The notes under the pieces were generated by a model. That model saw only the letters and a program-made list of their open reading frames with translations, made no database searches and had not been told where the DNA came from. From positions 310,001 to 374,000 of the forward strand of contig JBOEGX010000004.1 of the NCBI GenBank assembly GCA_050633645.1: a DNA stretch of 64,000 nucleotides. Direction: 5' to 3'. Below, in pieces: positions 51,842 through 61,309 of this stretch. This stretch comes from UBA1672 sp050633645 (GTDB taxonomy: Bacteria; Pseudomonadota; Alphaproteobacteria; Micavibrionales; Micavibrionaceae). The translations under genes and the position numbers were made by a program. Each line of letters begins with the position of its first letter. The first letter of the stretch is position 1.

Positions 51842-52078
51842 ATGCACTATTTGATAAAGATAAACGACTGGTACTATTTCAAGAGAAGAATATCTTTCAC
51901 CACTTTCGTGGCTTTGGATTGCGGGGATCTACTATTTATTTTTGGTTTTTTTATGCCCTTGGGTGCATCTTCATTCCTTCGTCATTACGATGAAACCAAA
52001 ACACTCCTTTATGCAAGACCTTTAAATGGTCTCATAAGACCTGACGGGGAACAGGCACGTTTTCTCAACCAATTATGA
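51842..52078 (+). pseudogene. Possible relic of a second integrase 5' end
   Basis: The first 20 residues (HYLIKINDWYYFKRRI) resemble the N-terminus of phage-type integrases, in which YYFRRR motifs are common. The rest of the 78 residues, including a hydrophobic LLFIFGFFMPLGA patch, does not match. It lies 136 bases beyond attR, where an integrase of a neighbouring island would stand. It is probably a decayed remnant, if it is a gene at all. Confidence 0.3.
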
Positions 52079-52295
52079 CCTTTTTTTGTATTGGGTAGAG
52101 GTCAGTAGTAAAGAATTAGATGGTAAATGTATCGACGGCTTCGGTAGAGACCGTTTAAACGAAGATGAGCCTAATGAAGAACCTGTGTATTCTGAATTAA
52201 TATGGGGGCCTATAGGTCATCGAAAAGCTTGTGGTCTTCCCTTATCTTTGTATAAAAGCCACATACTATTTATTGATGAGTTATAAATGGTGGAC

Positions 52296-52330
52296 TTATA
52301 GCCCAAAAATGAGGTATATTTGGGCTATAA
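52296..52330. promoter_or_regulatory. Palindromic operator upstream of fic
   Basis: TTATAGCCCAAA (52296-52307) and TTTGGGCTATAA (52319-52330) are perfect 12-bp arms 11 bases apart. A third partial half, TTATAGCTC, lies at 52340-52348, directly before the ATG. It suggests autoregulation. Confidence 0.6.
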
Positions 52331-52348
52331 AATAAAGGTTTATAGCTC

Positions 52349-53470
52349 ATGGCAAGTAAAACATGGAATTGGCAGCTTAAAGAATGGCCAAATTTTTCTT
52401 ATAAAAAAGAGGCTCTTGAAGAGCTGGAGCAACAGTTCTCTCAAAAATCAGGAATGATCCTTGGTGCAGTCAAGCACATCAAAGATGATGAGAAGAATGA
52501 TCTCATGATTGATATCATGAGCGATGAAGCTATGAAGACATCTGAAATTGAAGGTGAATATCTAAACCGAGACAGTATTCAAGCCTCTATCCGCAAAAAC
52601 TTAGGAATTGATGCTGATAAACGAAAGATTCCGCCAGCAGAATTTGGCATTGCTGAGATGATGGTGGATTTATATCGCAATTATCAGCAGCCCCTTACCC
52701 ATGAAACACTCTTTGAGTGGCATCGTATGATTACGAACGGACGACGCGATCTGCATGATATAGGGGGTTACCGCACACACGATGACGAAATGCAAATCGT
52801 ATCAGGACATATCGGCAAGCAGCGCGTTCATTTTGAAGCCCCCCCTTCAAGTACAATGATGCGTGAGATGGATGTTTTTCTAAAATGGATGAATGATATC
52901 CCTAAAAATACTTTGCCGCTGGCACGGGCTGGTATTGCGCATTTTCATTTCATTAACATCCACCCCTTTGAAGATGGGAATGGGCGAATAGGCCGTGCAA
53001 TTTCTGAGAAATCAATCGCTCAGAGTATTGGTCATCCAGCCCTTCTTTCTCTTTCACAGACAATACAGCTTAACAAGAAGAGTTATTATGCTGCGCTTGA
53101 AGCTCATAACGGAACATGTGAAATCACAGATTGGCTTATTTACTTTGGGCAGTCCATTTTAGATGCGCAGGAACATACTCTTAAAATGTTGGATTTCATC
53201 ATTGAGAAGGCTAAGTTTTTTGATCAGTATGGCAGTGCATTGAATGAAAGGCAGTTAAAAGTGATACGTCGCCTATTTGATGCGGGGTATGAAGGCTTTA
53301 CTGGCGGGTTAAGTGCAGAGAACTACATTACGATTGCACAAACATCTCCATCAACAGCAACGCGTGATTTACAACATCTAACAGAAAAAGGAATTCTTTT
53401 GCGCACAGGTGAGCGTAAAGGAACGCGTTATTTGCTGAATATCAAACATAACTCAACGTTTCTAAAATAA
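52349..53470 (+). CDS. Class II Fic family protein (AMPylase)
   Basis: Fic enzymes transfer AMP from ATP to protein hydroxyls. The active site HPFEDGNGR is at residues 205-213. The inhibitory motif of class II, TSEIEG at 64-69 (S/T-x-x-x-E-G/N), precedes it. The N-terminal part matches DUF4172 (WNWQLKEWPNF). A C-terminal winged helix (AQTSPSTATRDLQHLTEKGILL) could bind DNA, perhaps the palindrome upstream. The protein is complete (373 residues) with intact motifs, and can be a stand-alone self-inhibited toxin. Confidence 0.9.
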   Translation: MASKTWNWQLKEWPNFSYKKEALEELEQQFSQKSGMILGAVKHIKDDEKNDLMIDIMSDEAMKTSEIEGEYLNRDSIQASIRKNLGIDADKRKIPPAEFGIAEMMVDLYRNYQQPLTHETLFEWHRMITNGRRDLHDIGGYRTHDDEMQIVSGHIGKQRVHFEAPPSSTMMREMDVFLKWMNDIPKNTLPLARAGIAHFHFINIHPFEDGNGRIGRAISEKSIAQSIGHPALLSLSQTIQLNKKSYYAALEAHNGTCEITDWLIYFGQSILDAQEHTLKMLDFIIEKAKFFDQYGSALNERQLKVIRRLFDAGYEGFTGGLSAENYITIAQTSPSTATRDLQHLTEKGILLRTGERKGTRYLLNIKHNSTFLK

Positions 53471-53936
53471 GTAGTCACAACGTGGCTATAAAGAAACTTT
53501 GTCTCCGAGTATTCTATGCCTTTCCATACAGTTTTCCTCCCATGTCACACAGTGCGTAAGTTTGTGCGAACCTTGTGCGATGGATTTATTGTACCATATG
53601 GGGATTCTGAGGGTCAAACATTGGAAGGGTCATTGGTTGCGGGAGGTCGATACCATCTTAGCGATAATGAGGTTAAAGTGGTTGCGGGGGCACACAACCA
53701 CCTTAGGTGCTTATATTTCACCCCCAACATCATCAAACGCAAAAATACCAATAAAAACAATTTCCTAGCCGCTTGATTGATTTTCTAATCCGGAGGGTTT
53801 GGTTACGAACTGAGCATGTTTTATATTTTTTAAATGAAAAAGCAGACAAACATGCGCTAAATCGCATAAAGTGAAATTATCGGATATAACGCATAAAAAG
53901 GCCATGCTATTAGGCGATATCCCTTGAATCGTTCAC
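53471..53936. other. 466-base stretch behind fic
   Basis: No supported gene. A hairpin TAAAGTGGTTG/CAACCACCTTA (53674-53704, seven perfect core pairs) may end the fic transcript. Two overlapping short frames at 53499-53776 lack ribosome sites and family resemblance. Confidence 0.45.
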
Positions 53937-56012
53937 CTAATCTATTGTTATTCCCTCTAGCTTAGCTTTATCTAACACCTCCATAAGAACTTGGCATTGC
54001 TTCTCAGATGGCAAGCTCCTTGGCATACCACATGCAATCTTCAAACAGCCATCTTCCTTGCCTGTAAGTAACTTTTTATTTGCACAAGCAACCCTAAGTT
54101 CACTCCATTTTTCAGAAGGTATCCCGACTATAAAAGCCTGAAGCTCTACTCCATTATCTATTGCTTGCGTAGCCTTACCTTCTTTTTCTAAATCTTTCTC
54201 TTGTTCTATATCCAACAAAGAGCTCTTAAAATCATCAGAAAGAACATCATCTAATTGACGTAGTTTGTTTAACAGCCGCTCCCAACATTGCTCTTTTTTA
54301 CACCACTCACCGACGTTAAGAAAATGCGGTGGAGGTTGGGTGATATCGTCATGAACAATTTTAGCAACGAGTTCGATAGCTCTCTCATTAATAGCTCCTA
54401 TATCTTGCTTTTTCCATATACTTATAAAATCAAGAGATTTGCCCTTTTGCTCACAATACGCGGCAATCATACCAATTGTATAAGCAACTATATTAGCTCT
54501 ATAACCACCCTGATACCAATCTTGCGCAGACACTATCTTTTCTGTTCTTCTGAAAATAATTGCGCGTGCGATAAGTCGCTTGTAGTAATGCTCGTTGTAG
54601 TAGTTTTCTTTTTTCTTCCAAGACTTACCCATTCTAGCAGCAAATTTCGCAAAATTCTTCTGTGCACCAAGGTTTACGATCTGGGGCTTGTCTTCCCAAA
54701 CATTTTCAAACTTTGCTAGATCTGTTTTTGTAAACATTTGAGCTTTAGGACTTTCCAACAAAAAACGCTTCTTTTCACCCTGAGTTAAGTTGGACTGTGC
54801 ATCTGCAAATTGACCTCTTGCTCTTTCGTAAAACCATTTGGTCTCTCTTATTTCCCCACTTTTCACAGGAGCCCATATACGTCTGGAGAACTCTTCTACT
54901 CTCATATGGAATGGGTGGTTTGAGAAAAAGTCTGCAGCATTAACTTTGTTCTGGGTATTTGCGTACTCAGAAATTAAAGGAACTATCTCTTCTGCTCGCT
55001 TATCATCTACAAGAGAAAGCTTCATCTGAACAAAAACTTTCTCGAGGTTCGCTTTGTCTCTTTTATGGGTATGATACAATGATGCGGTAGTTTGACCACC
55101 ATTTACTATTTGAAGGTCTTTGATTTTCACAATACGTTTTAAGCCATCTGTATCTTCCGTAACGACCTCTTTGGCGGTTGCTGTTATTCCATTATTATAA
55201 GCAAAAAACATATCTGGCTCATTAAGTATCGTTGCCTTTATACCCTTGTTAACATTACCTCTTGCTTGCAGAAAACAACGCACATTCTGCTCCAGAAGCC
55301 GCGCACCATATCTACCATAAAGGTTGCACAAAGTTGTTCCAGGAATAGCAACCAAATATGATTCATATAAATTCGAACCCGTATGAGCAGGTAAACAAGG
55401 GAGGCCCGCTATTCCGTCTTCGTTAAAATCTATCCATATTTCTTCTTTAATACCTTTCGATGTGTTCAAACGATACAAACGAGACATATCCCAGATATGT
55501 GTAGAAAAAAGCCATCTACCATGCTGTTCTTCCTCTATGGCCTTAACTCTGTCACTTAAACGGCGTTCAGAGAGTAAATAGAAATTAACTTTAGAAAAAC
55601 TGTTCTTTCTATCTGCAATATTTTTTGCCAGTGCGTATCCCTCACTTGTCTCGTCAAGACCATCCATATGCAGGCTCTTTTCGACGCAAGCTATAAAAAA
55701 ATTTCTGAGCCTGTTGATTATAGCTGTTACATCAGTCTTCGTTAATGAGAGCAATTCTTCATTTCTTGTGAAATCTACTATAAAAAGATCGAGAGTAGCA
55801 TCATCTTCGTTAAACCAATATCCATCAACCCTTTGCCCTTTAGGGGCTTTCCAGTGAGATACTTGAAAGTCCTCAATTATACCTGCATCCATTAACTCTC
55901 GCGCGGTTTTCTCCGAGAATTCTTGCTCCAAATATTTATTGTCAGCATCTGCTCCTGCATATAATTCCTGCATATACCCGTTATAAAACTCTTCAATACT
56001 CAGCTCTGTCAT
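53937..56012 (-). CDS. AIPR family protein
   Basis: AIPR (abortive phage infection) proteins are recognised here by LYGRYGARLLEQNVRCFL near residues 231-248, AYNNGITATA at 271-280 and IVNGGQTTASLY at 302-313. The N-terminal part before that holds a possible restriction-nuclease fold (LDLFIVDFTRNEE). The full length is 691 residues. It overlaps the PD-(D/E)XK gene by 4 bases and is the last of the operon. AIPR proteins occur with Z1 helicases and GHKL ATPases in defence loci. Confidence 0.9.
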   Translation of the reverse strand: MTELSIEEFYNGYMQELYAGADADNKYLEQEFSEKTARELMDAGIIEDFQVSHWKAPKGQRVDGYWFNEDDATLDLFIVDFTRNEELLSLTKTDVTAIINRLRNFFIACVEKSLHMDGLDETSEGYALAKNIADRKNSFSKVNFYLLSERRLSDRVKAIEEEQHGRWLFSTHIWDMSRLYRLNTSKGIKEEIWIDFNEDGIAGLPCLPAHTGSNLYESYLVAIPGTTLCNLYGRYGARLLEQNVRCFLQARGNVNKGIKATILNEPDMFFAYNNGITATAKEVVTEDTDGLKRIVKIKDLQIVNGGQTTASLYHTHKRDKANLEKVFVQMKLSLVDDKRAEEIVPLISEYANTQNKVNAADFFSNHPFHMRVEEFSRRIWAPVKSGEIRETKWFYERARGQFADAQSNLTQGEKKRFLLESPKAQMFTKTDLAKFENVWEDKPQIVNLGAQKNFAKFAARMGKSWKKKENYYNEHYYKRLIARAIIFRRTEKIVSAQDWYQGGYRANIVAYTIGMIAAYCEQKGKSLDFISIWKKQDIGAINERAIELVAKIVHDDITQPPPHFLNVGEWCKKEQCWERLLNKLRQLDDVLSDDFKSSLLDIEQEKDLEKEGKATQAIDNGVELQAFIVGIPSEKWSELRVACANKKLLTGKEDGCLKIACGMPRSLPSEKQCQVLMEVLDKAKLEGITID

Positions 56013-56980
56013 TTTGTTATCACTCCCTCTGACCTGAAGCGTTCTATACTCGATAAAAGAAGATCATAAGTAACGTTTAGAATACCATCGCTAACTTTTT
56101 CTGGTGTAATTCTAGGGAACTCACTGCTTATTTCATAGTCTCTTATGCCATTGATTATGTAACTAAACTGCTCGTATTCTTTTAAATCCATATAACCAAC
56201 CTGAAAAAGCTTATCTTCAAAACTCTCCCTTAAATCCAAGTCTGCAATAAGCGAATACAATTCTTGCACTTGTGCTCTTAATGATTTTCCCTCGTCCCCA
56301 ACATTATCTCTTACAACAGAGTAAACTCTCATAAATAAGCATCTATGGTCCGTAGAAAGCTGATTTTCGGATGAAATCCTAACTTTATTTTTATTTTTGT
56401 TAGTTATTGATTTTATTTCCACGACAGATGAAGAAAAAACAAAATCTTGGGATTCTTTATCTGGACCTTCCCAGCAGTTTAGAGCATCTCTCGATGAGAG
56501 CCCTTTATCAAGCATTAGGAACTTCAGAAATTCCAACTCACAAAAAAGCCCCTGAATTTCATTTCCTGACAGCAGTGATCTCCCACCCTTCTTGAGGAAC
56601 TTGCTCCACCTCACCAATCTATTATGAATTATAGAGAATGCGTCATTAGTATTCTCATACTTCTTTGTACTATCCATCAAGTCATTACAAAGAGTATAAA
56701 AAAGATCGGCGTCAACATTGCTGCGCAAATCAAGAACCAAATAATTAGCAGGGCTTTTATCGAACCTCTTGAAATCAAGAGCTATTCCTTGAGTCCCAGG
56801 AAATATTTTCTTAACAGATAAGTCTGGATCTATTTCTTTTATATCGAAAAGAAACATAAAATTTCCTAAATGGTTTTTAGCCCAGTAAAAGTCATGCGGA
56901 TGATCTGGCGCAGCACCCAGTTTACTTACATTACTAGCAGAAGGGGGCGTTATATCATCCCAAGGAATACGTTTATTCAT
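56009..56980 (-). CDS. PD-(D/E)XK motif protein (DUF4420)
   Basis: The 323-residue protein has GLFCELEFL near residue 144-152, the QDFVFSSSVVEIKS segment with Asp179, Glu188 and Lys190, the PD-(D/E)XK catalytic pattern, then TDHRCLFMRV. This is the DUF4420 family, a nuclease-like partner in Z1/GHKL systems. It shares one base with the Z1 stop and overlaps AIPR by 4 bases. Most likely it is the DNA-cutting member. Confidence 0.85.
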   Translation of the reverse strand: MNKRIPWDDITPPSASNVSKLGAAPDHPHDFYWAKNHLGNFMFLFDIKEIDPDLSVKKIFPGTQGIALDFKRFDKSPANYLVLDLRSNVDADLFYTLCNDLMDSTKKYENTNDAFSIIHNRLVRWSKFLKKGGRSLLSGNEIQGLFCELEFLKFLMLDKGLSSRDALNCWEGPDKESQDFVFSSSVVEIKSITNKNKNKVRISSENQLSTDHRCLFMRVYSVVRDNVGDEGKSLRAQVQELYSLIADLDLRESFEDKLFQVGYMDLKEYEQFSYIINGIRDYEISSEFPRITPEKVSDGILNVTYDLLLSSIERFRSEGVITK

Positions 56981-59730
56981 TAAAAATCACCATCAGCGTC
57001 TTCGTAATCTAAAATTTCTTGCTTAGCCAAAATTTTATTTATCATGTAATTAACTGTTTTTCCCTTTCCTGTGAAAGGGAAAGCACATGCAAATGCAGGA
57101 ATCCTATCGATAATAGCCTCTTTATCACCCCTTTTTTCAACAAGCCTTAGCATATGTATCATTAGTAAAGGCTTGCCTCTTGCATTCCGGTAATCCAATC
57201 TACCTGCCGTTTTTTTCTTTCCGTCTTCTCTGCTGACTTGATCATCTAGATCTTTTCGCTGATCCTGAGAAAAACCGATACGTTCATCATTTAAAGTTGA
57301 AAAATTCTGTTTATTACCTAAAAACCAACCAGGCTCGCCTTCGGGTACTTTGATACGCTCTCTTTCATCTATCCCCACAGTTCTTTCTTGAATGGCGACG
57401 CCAAAATCAGGATCAATATTGTGATCATCCCTAATTAATGAAACAAGAACTACATCCCATTTTGGAAGCTCTTGTGACATTACATTTGCATAGGCAATAA
57501 GAGTGTCTCTTTTATAATCGAGGTCTTCGTGAAACCTAAGGTCCATTAATAAATTTTCAATGTCCGCTAAAGGAACGTCTCTGTATATAATCCCATCGGC
57601 TAACACTTCTGGCTTCACTGGGTTTTGAGGTTTGTTCGATATTGCATCAAGGTTTTCAACTACTGCCTTTATATTTGCATCGTTCTTAACGTCACTCTTA
57701 GGAAGAATATATGTATTTATGAATTTTCCATCATAACTGGTCAGTCGTGTTTTCTTTTCTGCCGTTCTCATTTTGTTCATAGCTGTAATCATCAAAGTAT
57801 CCGGATGATCTCTTACCATCAATCCAAAATCTTTAGGGCTTTTACCCATGCGCTTCATTCGTTTTAAGCGATCCCGTAATTCTTCTGTTGCCTCTGCTAT
57901 ATGCCCATACCAAGAAATAGAATCATCAGAAAGCCATACCCTGCATAGGTCATCATAGTTATCTCTGTAGCCGAACCATCTTCCCATCTGCATCAGCGTG
58001 TCGTACATTTTTGTATTTCTATACATATAGCTTATAACCAATCCCTCGATGGTTAATCCACGTGACAAACCGAGCCCTCCTATCGCAATAGCTGTGAGCG
58101 TTTCACCAGCCTGATCAGCACTACTAAAATCAAGCTTTTCCTCTGATTTGCTGTTTATCAGAAACACTTCTGCATCGCCTAAGACATTTCCAATTTCATT
58201 CTGGATATCGATCCAAGAAAATTCAGAATCAGCAGCATATTCTCTTTCATAGCTTTTCTTTAAATTTAGAACAGCTTGATTTCTAAGAGCTTCTTTCTCT
58301 GGCTTCATGCAGTTATATTTGACTTCACGGCGCATAGTATCAACGTAATGTAATAACTGGGCCTTAATCTGCCTTTGTGTGTCCACGAATCTGGAAGCGT
58401 TGATCATCATGGAACAATGTTTATTTCTTTGTCCACGCAAGTTTCGTATTGCTCTTGCCAGTAAAAACACATTTATTGCCTCCTTCATAGACTCAGGCAG
58501 AGAAATTTGGTCTCCATTTTTATGAGAAAATGGCAGCACATCTTCTGCATCCCGAATAGGCCTTACATAAGTATAATTCTCACCTTCATCATAGAAATTT
58601 GATGAAGGATTATTATTTTGCTCAGCGACAAGCCCGCTAATATGAAAGACTTTTTTGGGTCCGAAGTAATTACTTGGGGCATCAAGTGCATAGATAAAGT
58701 CTCGTGGGAACAAATCATCCTCAAGCATTTCATCCTCTGTTTCAGGATCTATAAAAATATTTGCAAAAGGGGTTGCCGTATAGCCTATGTAACACTTCTT
58801 TTTAAAAAGGCTAAGTATTTCGCGTATCCGTTGATTAGTTTTCGTCGGATCAAGCTCTTCTTTATTTGTATTAATTGATGCATGATCTGCTTCATCGTCA
58901 ATCATAAGCATCGGAATATTCGAAATCTTTGCCATTCCGGGCCGTGTATTAAGCTCCCTTAACCAATCATGAAGTCTTTTCAAGGTGCTTACATTTTTCT
59001 TTATAACCAGCACGATAGGGCAATTAAACGCTCCCAAATCAGCACCCAATTGATCAGCCACTTTTTTATTAAAATCCATTTCACGGGTAGTTAGTATTAT
59101 TGGATTTTGTCTATTTCTATTAAGGTTTCCAACGCCAACCGAAGACCAACCACCATGAGTTCTAGTTCTACCAACAAAGCCCTCTTCTATACGCTCTTGA
59201 GTTTGAGATCTGAGGTTGTTATGAATGCCCGCAATTACAACAATAAACTTATAACCAGCATCAGCGGCTTTACTAACAAGGCCTGTATAATTGGCAGTCT
59301 TCCCAGACTGCACATGTCCCAAAACAAGGCCCCTCCTGCTCCATTCCCCTTCTCGCAAAGGGTCATCCATTAACCCTAAGATTTTATCTGTTACATCATT
59401 AAGCGTAGGTATTTGAATTGATGGAAAACCTTCATTCAACAGATGACCTTTATAATCGTCCCAATATAAACGTTTTTCGTCATCGATTCTGTCTATCCAA
59501 CTTTCATCATGACTATCTTTCTGATCACTTAGAGACTCGCCAACGCCCATAGTATGAACTAGCTTGGCTTCCACCATTTTTATAACCTGAGTAATTATTG
59601 CACTGTCATCACAACCAAGAATTTTTGCATATTCTCTTGTTTTATTGGCTATATCCTCACCGGTTATAATATCAGTCCCTTCAAGGTCCATTTGCACAAA
59701 AGTGCTAAGCTTATTCTCTATCTTCTGCAT
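56980..59730 (-). CDS. Z1 domain superfamily-II helicase-like protein
   Basis: The 916-residue ATPase has Walker A GHVQSGKT at 138-145, a DEAD-type Walker B IDDEADHAS near 277-285, CYIGYTATPFANIF, and the Z1 signature region GGLGLSRGLTIEGLVISYMYRNTKMYDTLMQMGRWFGYR. A C-terminal extension of about 250 residues follows. It would translocate on or remodel DNA. Its 5' end overlaps the GHKL ATPase gene by 20 bases, so the two are tightly coupled. Confidence 0.9.
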   Translation of the reverse strand: MQKIENKLSTFVQMDLEGTDIITGEDIANKTREYAKILGCDDSAIITQVIKMVEAKLVHTMGVGESLSDQKDSHDESWIDRIDDEKRLYWDDYKGHLLNEGFPSIQIPTLNDVTDKILGLMDDPLREGEWSRRGLVLGHVQSGKTANYTGLVSKAADAGYKFIVVIAGIHNNLRSQTQERIEEGFVGRTRTHGGWSSVGVGNLNRNRQNPIILTTREMDFNKKVADQLGADLGAFNCPIVLVIKKNVSTLKRLHDWLRELNTRPGMAKISNIPMLMIDDEADHASINTNKEELDPTKTNQRIREILSLFKKKCYIGYTATPFANIFIDPETEDEMLEDDLFPRDFIYALDAPSNYFGPKKVFHISGLVAEQNNNPSSNFYDEGENYTYVRPIRDAEDVLPFSHKNGDQISLPESMKEAINVFLLARAIRNLRGQRNKHCSMMINASRFVDTQRQIKAQLLHYVDTMRREVKYNCMKPEKEALRNQAVLNLKKSYEREYAADSEFSWIDIQNEIGNVLGDAEVFLINSKSEEKLDFSSADQAGETLTAIAIGGLGLSRGLTIEGLVISYMYRNTKMYDTLMQMGRWFGYRDNYDDLCRVWLSDDSISWYGHIAEATEELRDRLKRMKRMGKSPKDFGLMVRDHPDTLMITAMNKMRTAEKKTRLTSYDGKFINTYILPKSDVKNDANIKAVVENLDAISNKPQNPVKPEVLADGIIYRDVPLADIENLLMDLRFHEDLDYKRDTLIAYANVMSQELPKWDVVLVSLIRDDHNIDPDFGVAIQERTVGIDERERIKVPEGEPGWFLGNKQNFSTLNDERIGFSQDQRKDLDDQVSREDGKKKTAGRLDYRNARGKPLLMIHMLRLVEKRGDKEAIIDRIPAFACAFPFTGKGKTVNYMINKILAKQEILDYEDADGDF

Positions 59731-61219
59731 CGAAGTTCTCCGAAATAAATTTTAAAACTATATCTTCATTTTCACAAAACCTCTTTTGTGAAAAAACAAA
59801 TGACTCAAAAACCTCTCTGTCAATTCCATCCGGACCATCCATGATTTTCAACATCGACTTCAGACGATACAAAAGATCTTCCTCACCTGATAACAAACTC
59901 TTTTCTATTTCCTTAGGGCTTGATGAATAGTCAGAATATATCATTTCTATAGGTAACGAACCTTCAATATGAGTAAGAATTTCCTTGAACGTATTATCAT
60001 TGTTCTCTTCAAGACCATTTCTATACTCTTTGAACAAAGGGTGCTCACGATCAATTGAGTATTTTATCCCATCATGCTCTGCAGTTCTTTCCCAAAGAGG
60101 CTTTGTATTTCCATCATATAGCTTTTTACCTCTACCCTTAAAAACTCTAGCACTTGTTTCACTAACCCTAGGAACAATCCTCTTTATTGCTTGCTTAACT
60201 TGAAAAGGCGGGTGCGCCCTCGCTTTCTTAATATCTATTGTCCACGCCTCATCAAGAGAATTTGAAAAATCTACTTTAATTCTGGCTAACTTTGTTGCTT
60301 CGCTTTTTGGTATGATCCTGAACCAGTTGCCCCAAGACATAAGACGCCCGTTTCTATATACATACACCCCCTGATTGCTGACGAAATCGCTTCTAGTTTT
60401 ATAAAATCTATGTTCAGCAGGGCTGAGCTTACTATGGTGGGGTAAAATATACGGTGTTATTTTAATTTCTTGTCCGTGAATCCTGACAATCTCTTCCGGC
60501 AATATCTGAGTAGCTCTATTCTTTAGACAAAATGGGTCAAATGCCGTGACCTTCATGCCATTAATAAATATACCAAGTTTCTTATTGTTATATTCGCCTG
60601 AAATATATCTATGAAATACCAAAGCTAAATGCTGCTCTACATTTTCTATTTTTTCATAGCAAATATCTTTAATAGGGGTGTTCGGGTCTCCTTCTAATAA
60701 CCTGTCAAGCACCTCCCAGACAACCATTGTGCCTCCTGTATCATGAAGGTGATCCACATATGGTGATGCACTAATATCTGCATCTTCCATTTCAAGTAAC
60801 GTCCACGATTCCGTCTTTGCTATGTGATCAAGATCCCAAATTACTCCACTTATTTCTCCATTTTTTCTGCTTATAACAGTTAATTTTCTACATTGAGAAA
60901 ACGAAGCAGTCTTCATACCTAGGCCGAATCGACCCAGATCATGCTTCTCTCTTTTATCTCTAGGGTTAATGCAGCCGTGCTGCATGGCAAGAGCCAGCTC
61001 ATCACCACCCATGCCTTCACCATTATCGATTATCGCCAACGATGGTGCTCCGCCTTCAAAGTTAAACACAATGTCAACTCGTTCAGCCTTGGCCGCAAGG
61101 CTATTATCAATAATATCAGCCACAGCTGTTTCCAGAGAGTACCCTATATCTCTCATTGTCTCTGTAAGAGATGGTGCATACGGTGGTAGCTCTTTTGATT
61201 TCATATTATTTACAATCAT
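59711..61219 (-). CDS. GHKL ATPase (MORC/MutL-like)
   Basis: The 502-residue protein has the Bergerat fold: N box AVADIIDNS near 32-40, DNGEGM at 65-70 and GRFGLGMKT at 96-104, then a transducer-like domain (VDFSNSLDEAWTIDIKKARAHPP) with the conserved Lys. This resembles HATPase_c_3 proteins in restriction-modification operons. The start is uncertain, as ATGs at 61219 and 61204 lack ribosome sites. A TATAAT on the minus strand at 61224-61229 would put a transcript start at the first ATG. Confidence 0.9.
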   Translation of the reverse strand: MIVNNMKSKELPPYAPSLTETMRDIGYSLETAVADIIDNSLAAKAERVDIVFNFEGGAPSLAIIDNGEGMGGDELALAMQHGCINPRDKREKHDLGRFGLGMKTASFSQCRKLTVISRKNGEISGVIWDLDHIAKTESWTLLEMEDADISASPYVDHLHDTGGTMVVWEVLDRLLEGDPNTPIKDICYEKIENVEQHLALVFHRYISGEYNNKKLGIFINGMKVTAFDPFCLKNRATQILPEEIVRIHGQEIKITPYILPHHSKLSPAEHRFYKTRSDFVSNQGVYVYRNGRLMSWGNWFRIIPKSEATKLARIKVDFSNSLDEAWTIDIKKARAHPPFQVKQAIKRIVPRVSETSARVFKGRGKKLYDGNTKPLWERTAEHDGIKYSIDREHPLFKEYRNGLEENNDNTFKEILTHIEGSLPIEMIYSDYSSSPKEIEKSLLSGEEDLLYRLKSMLKIMDGPDGIDREVFESFVFSQKRFCENEDIVLKFISENFDAEDRE

Positions 61220-61309
61220 CTAAATTATACATAAAAAATTATTCGTCTAATTTCAGTAGCTTATAATTTATCACATGCACACACTATAAAATCAATGTCG
61301 CCACATTGG

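Larger units (their letters stand above)
51707..52348. other. 642-base stretch between attR and fic
   Basis: It is AT-rich. Besides the possible integrase relic and the palindrome before fic it holds only a short TTG-initiated frame (52086-52286), which I do not support as a gene. Confidence 0.5.

Noticed and set aside
52086..52286. 66-residue TTG-initiated frame
   Set aside because: No ribosome site and no recognisable domain; probably non-coding or remnant.
53499..53776. Two overlapping frames behind fic
   Set aside because: Frames overlap each other, lack start signals and show no domain.
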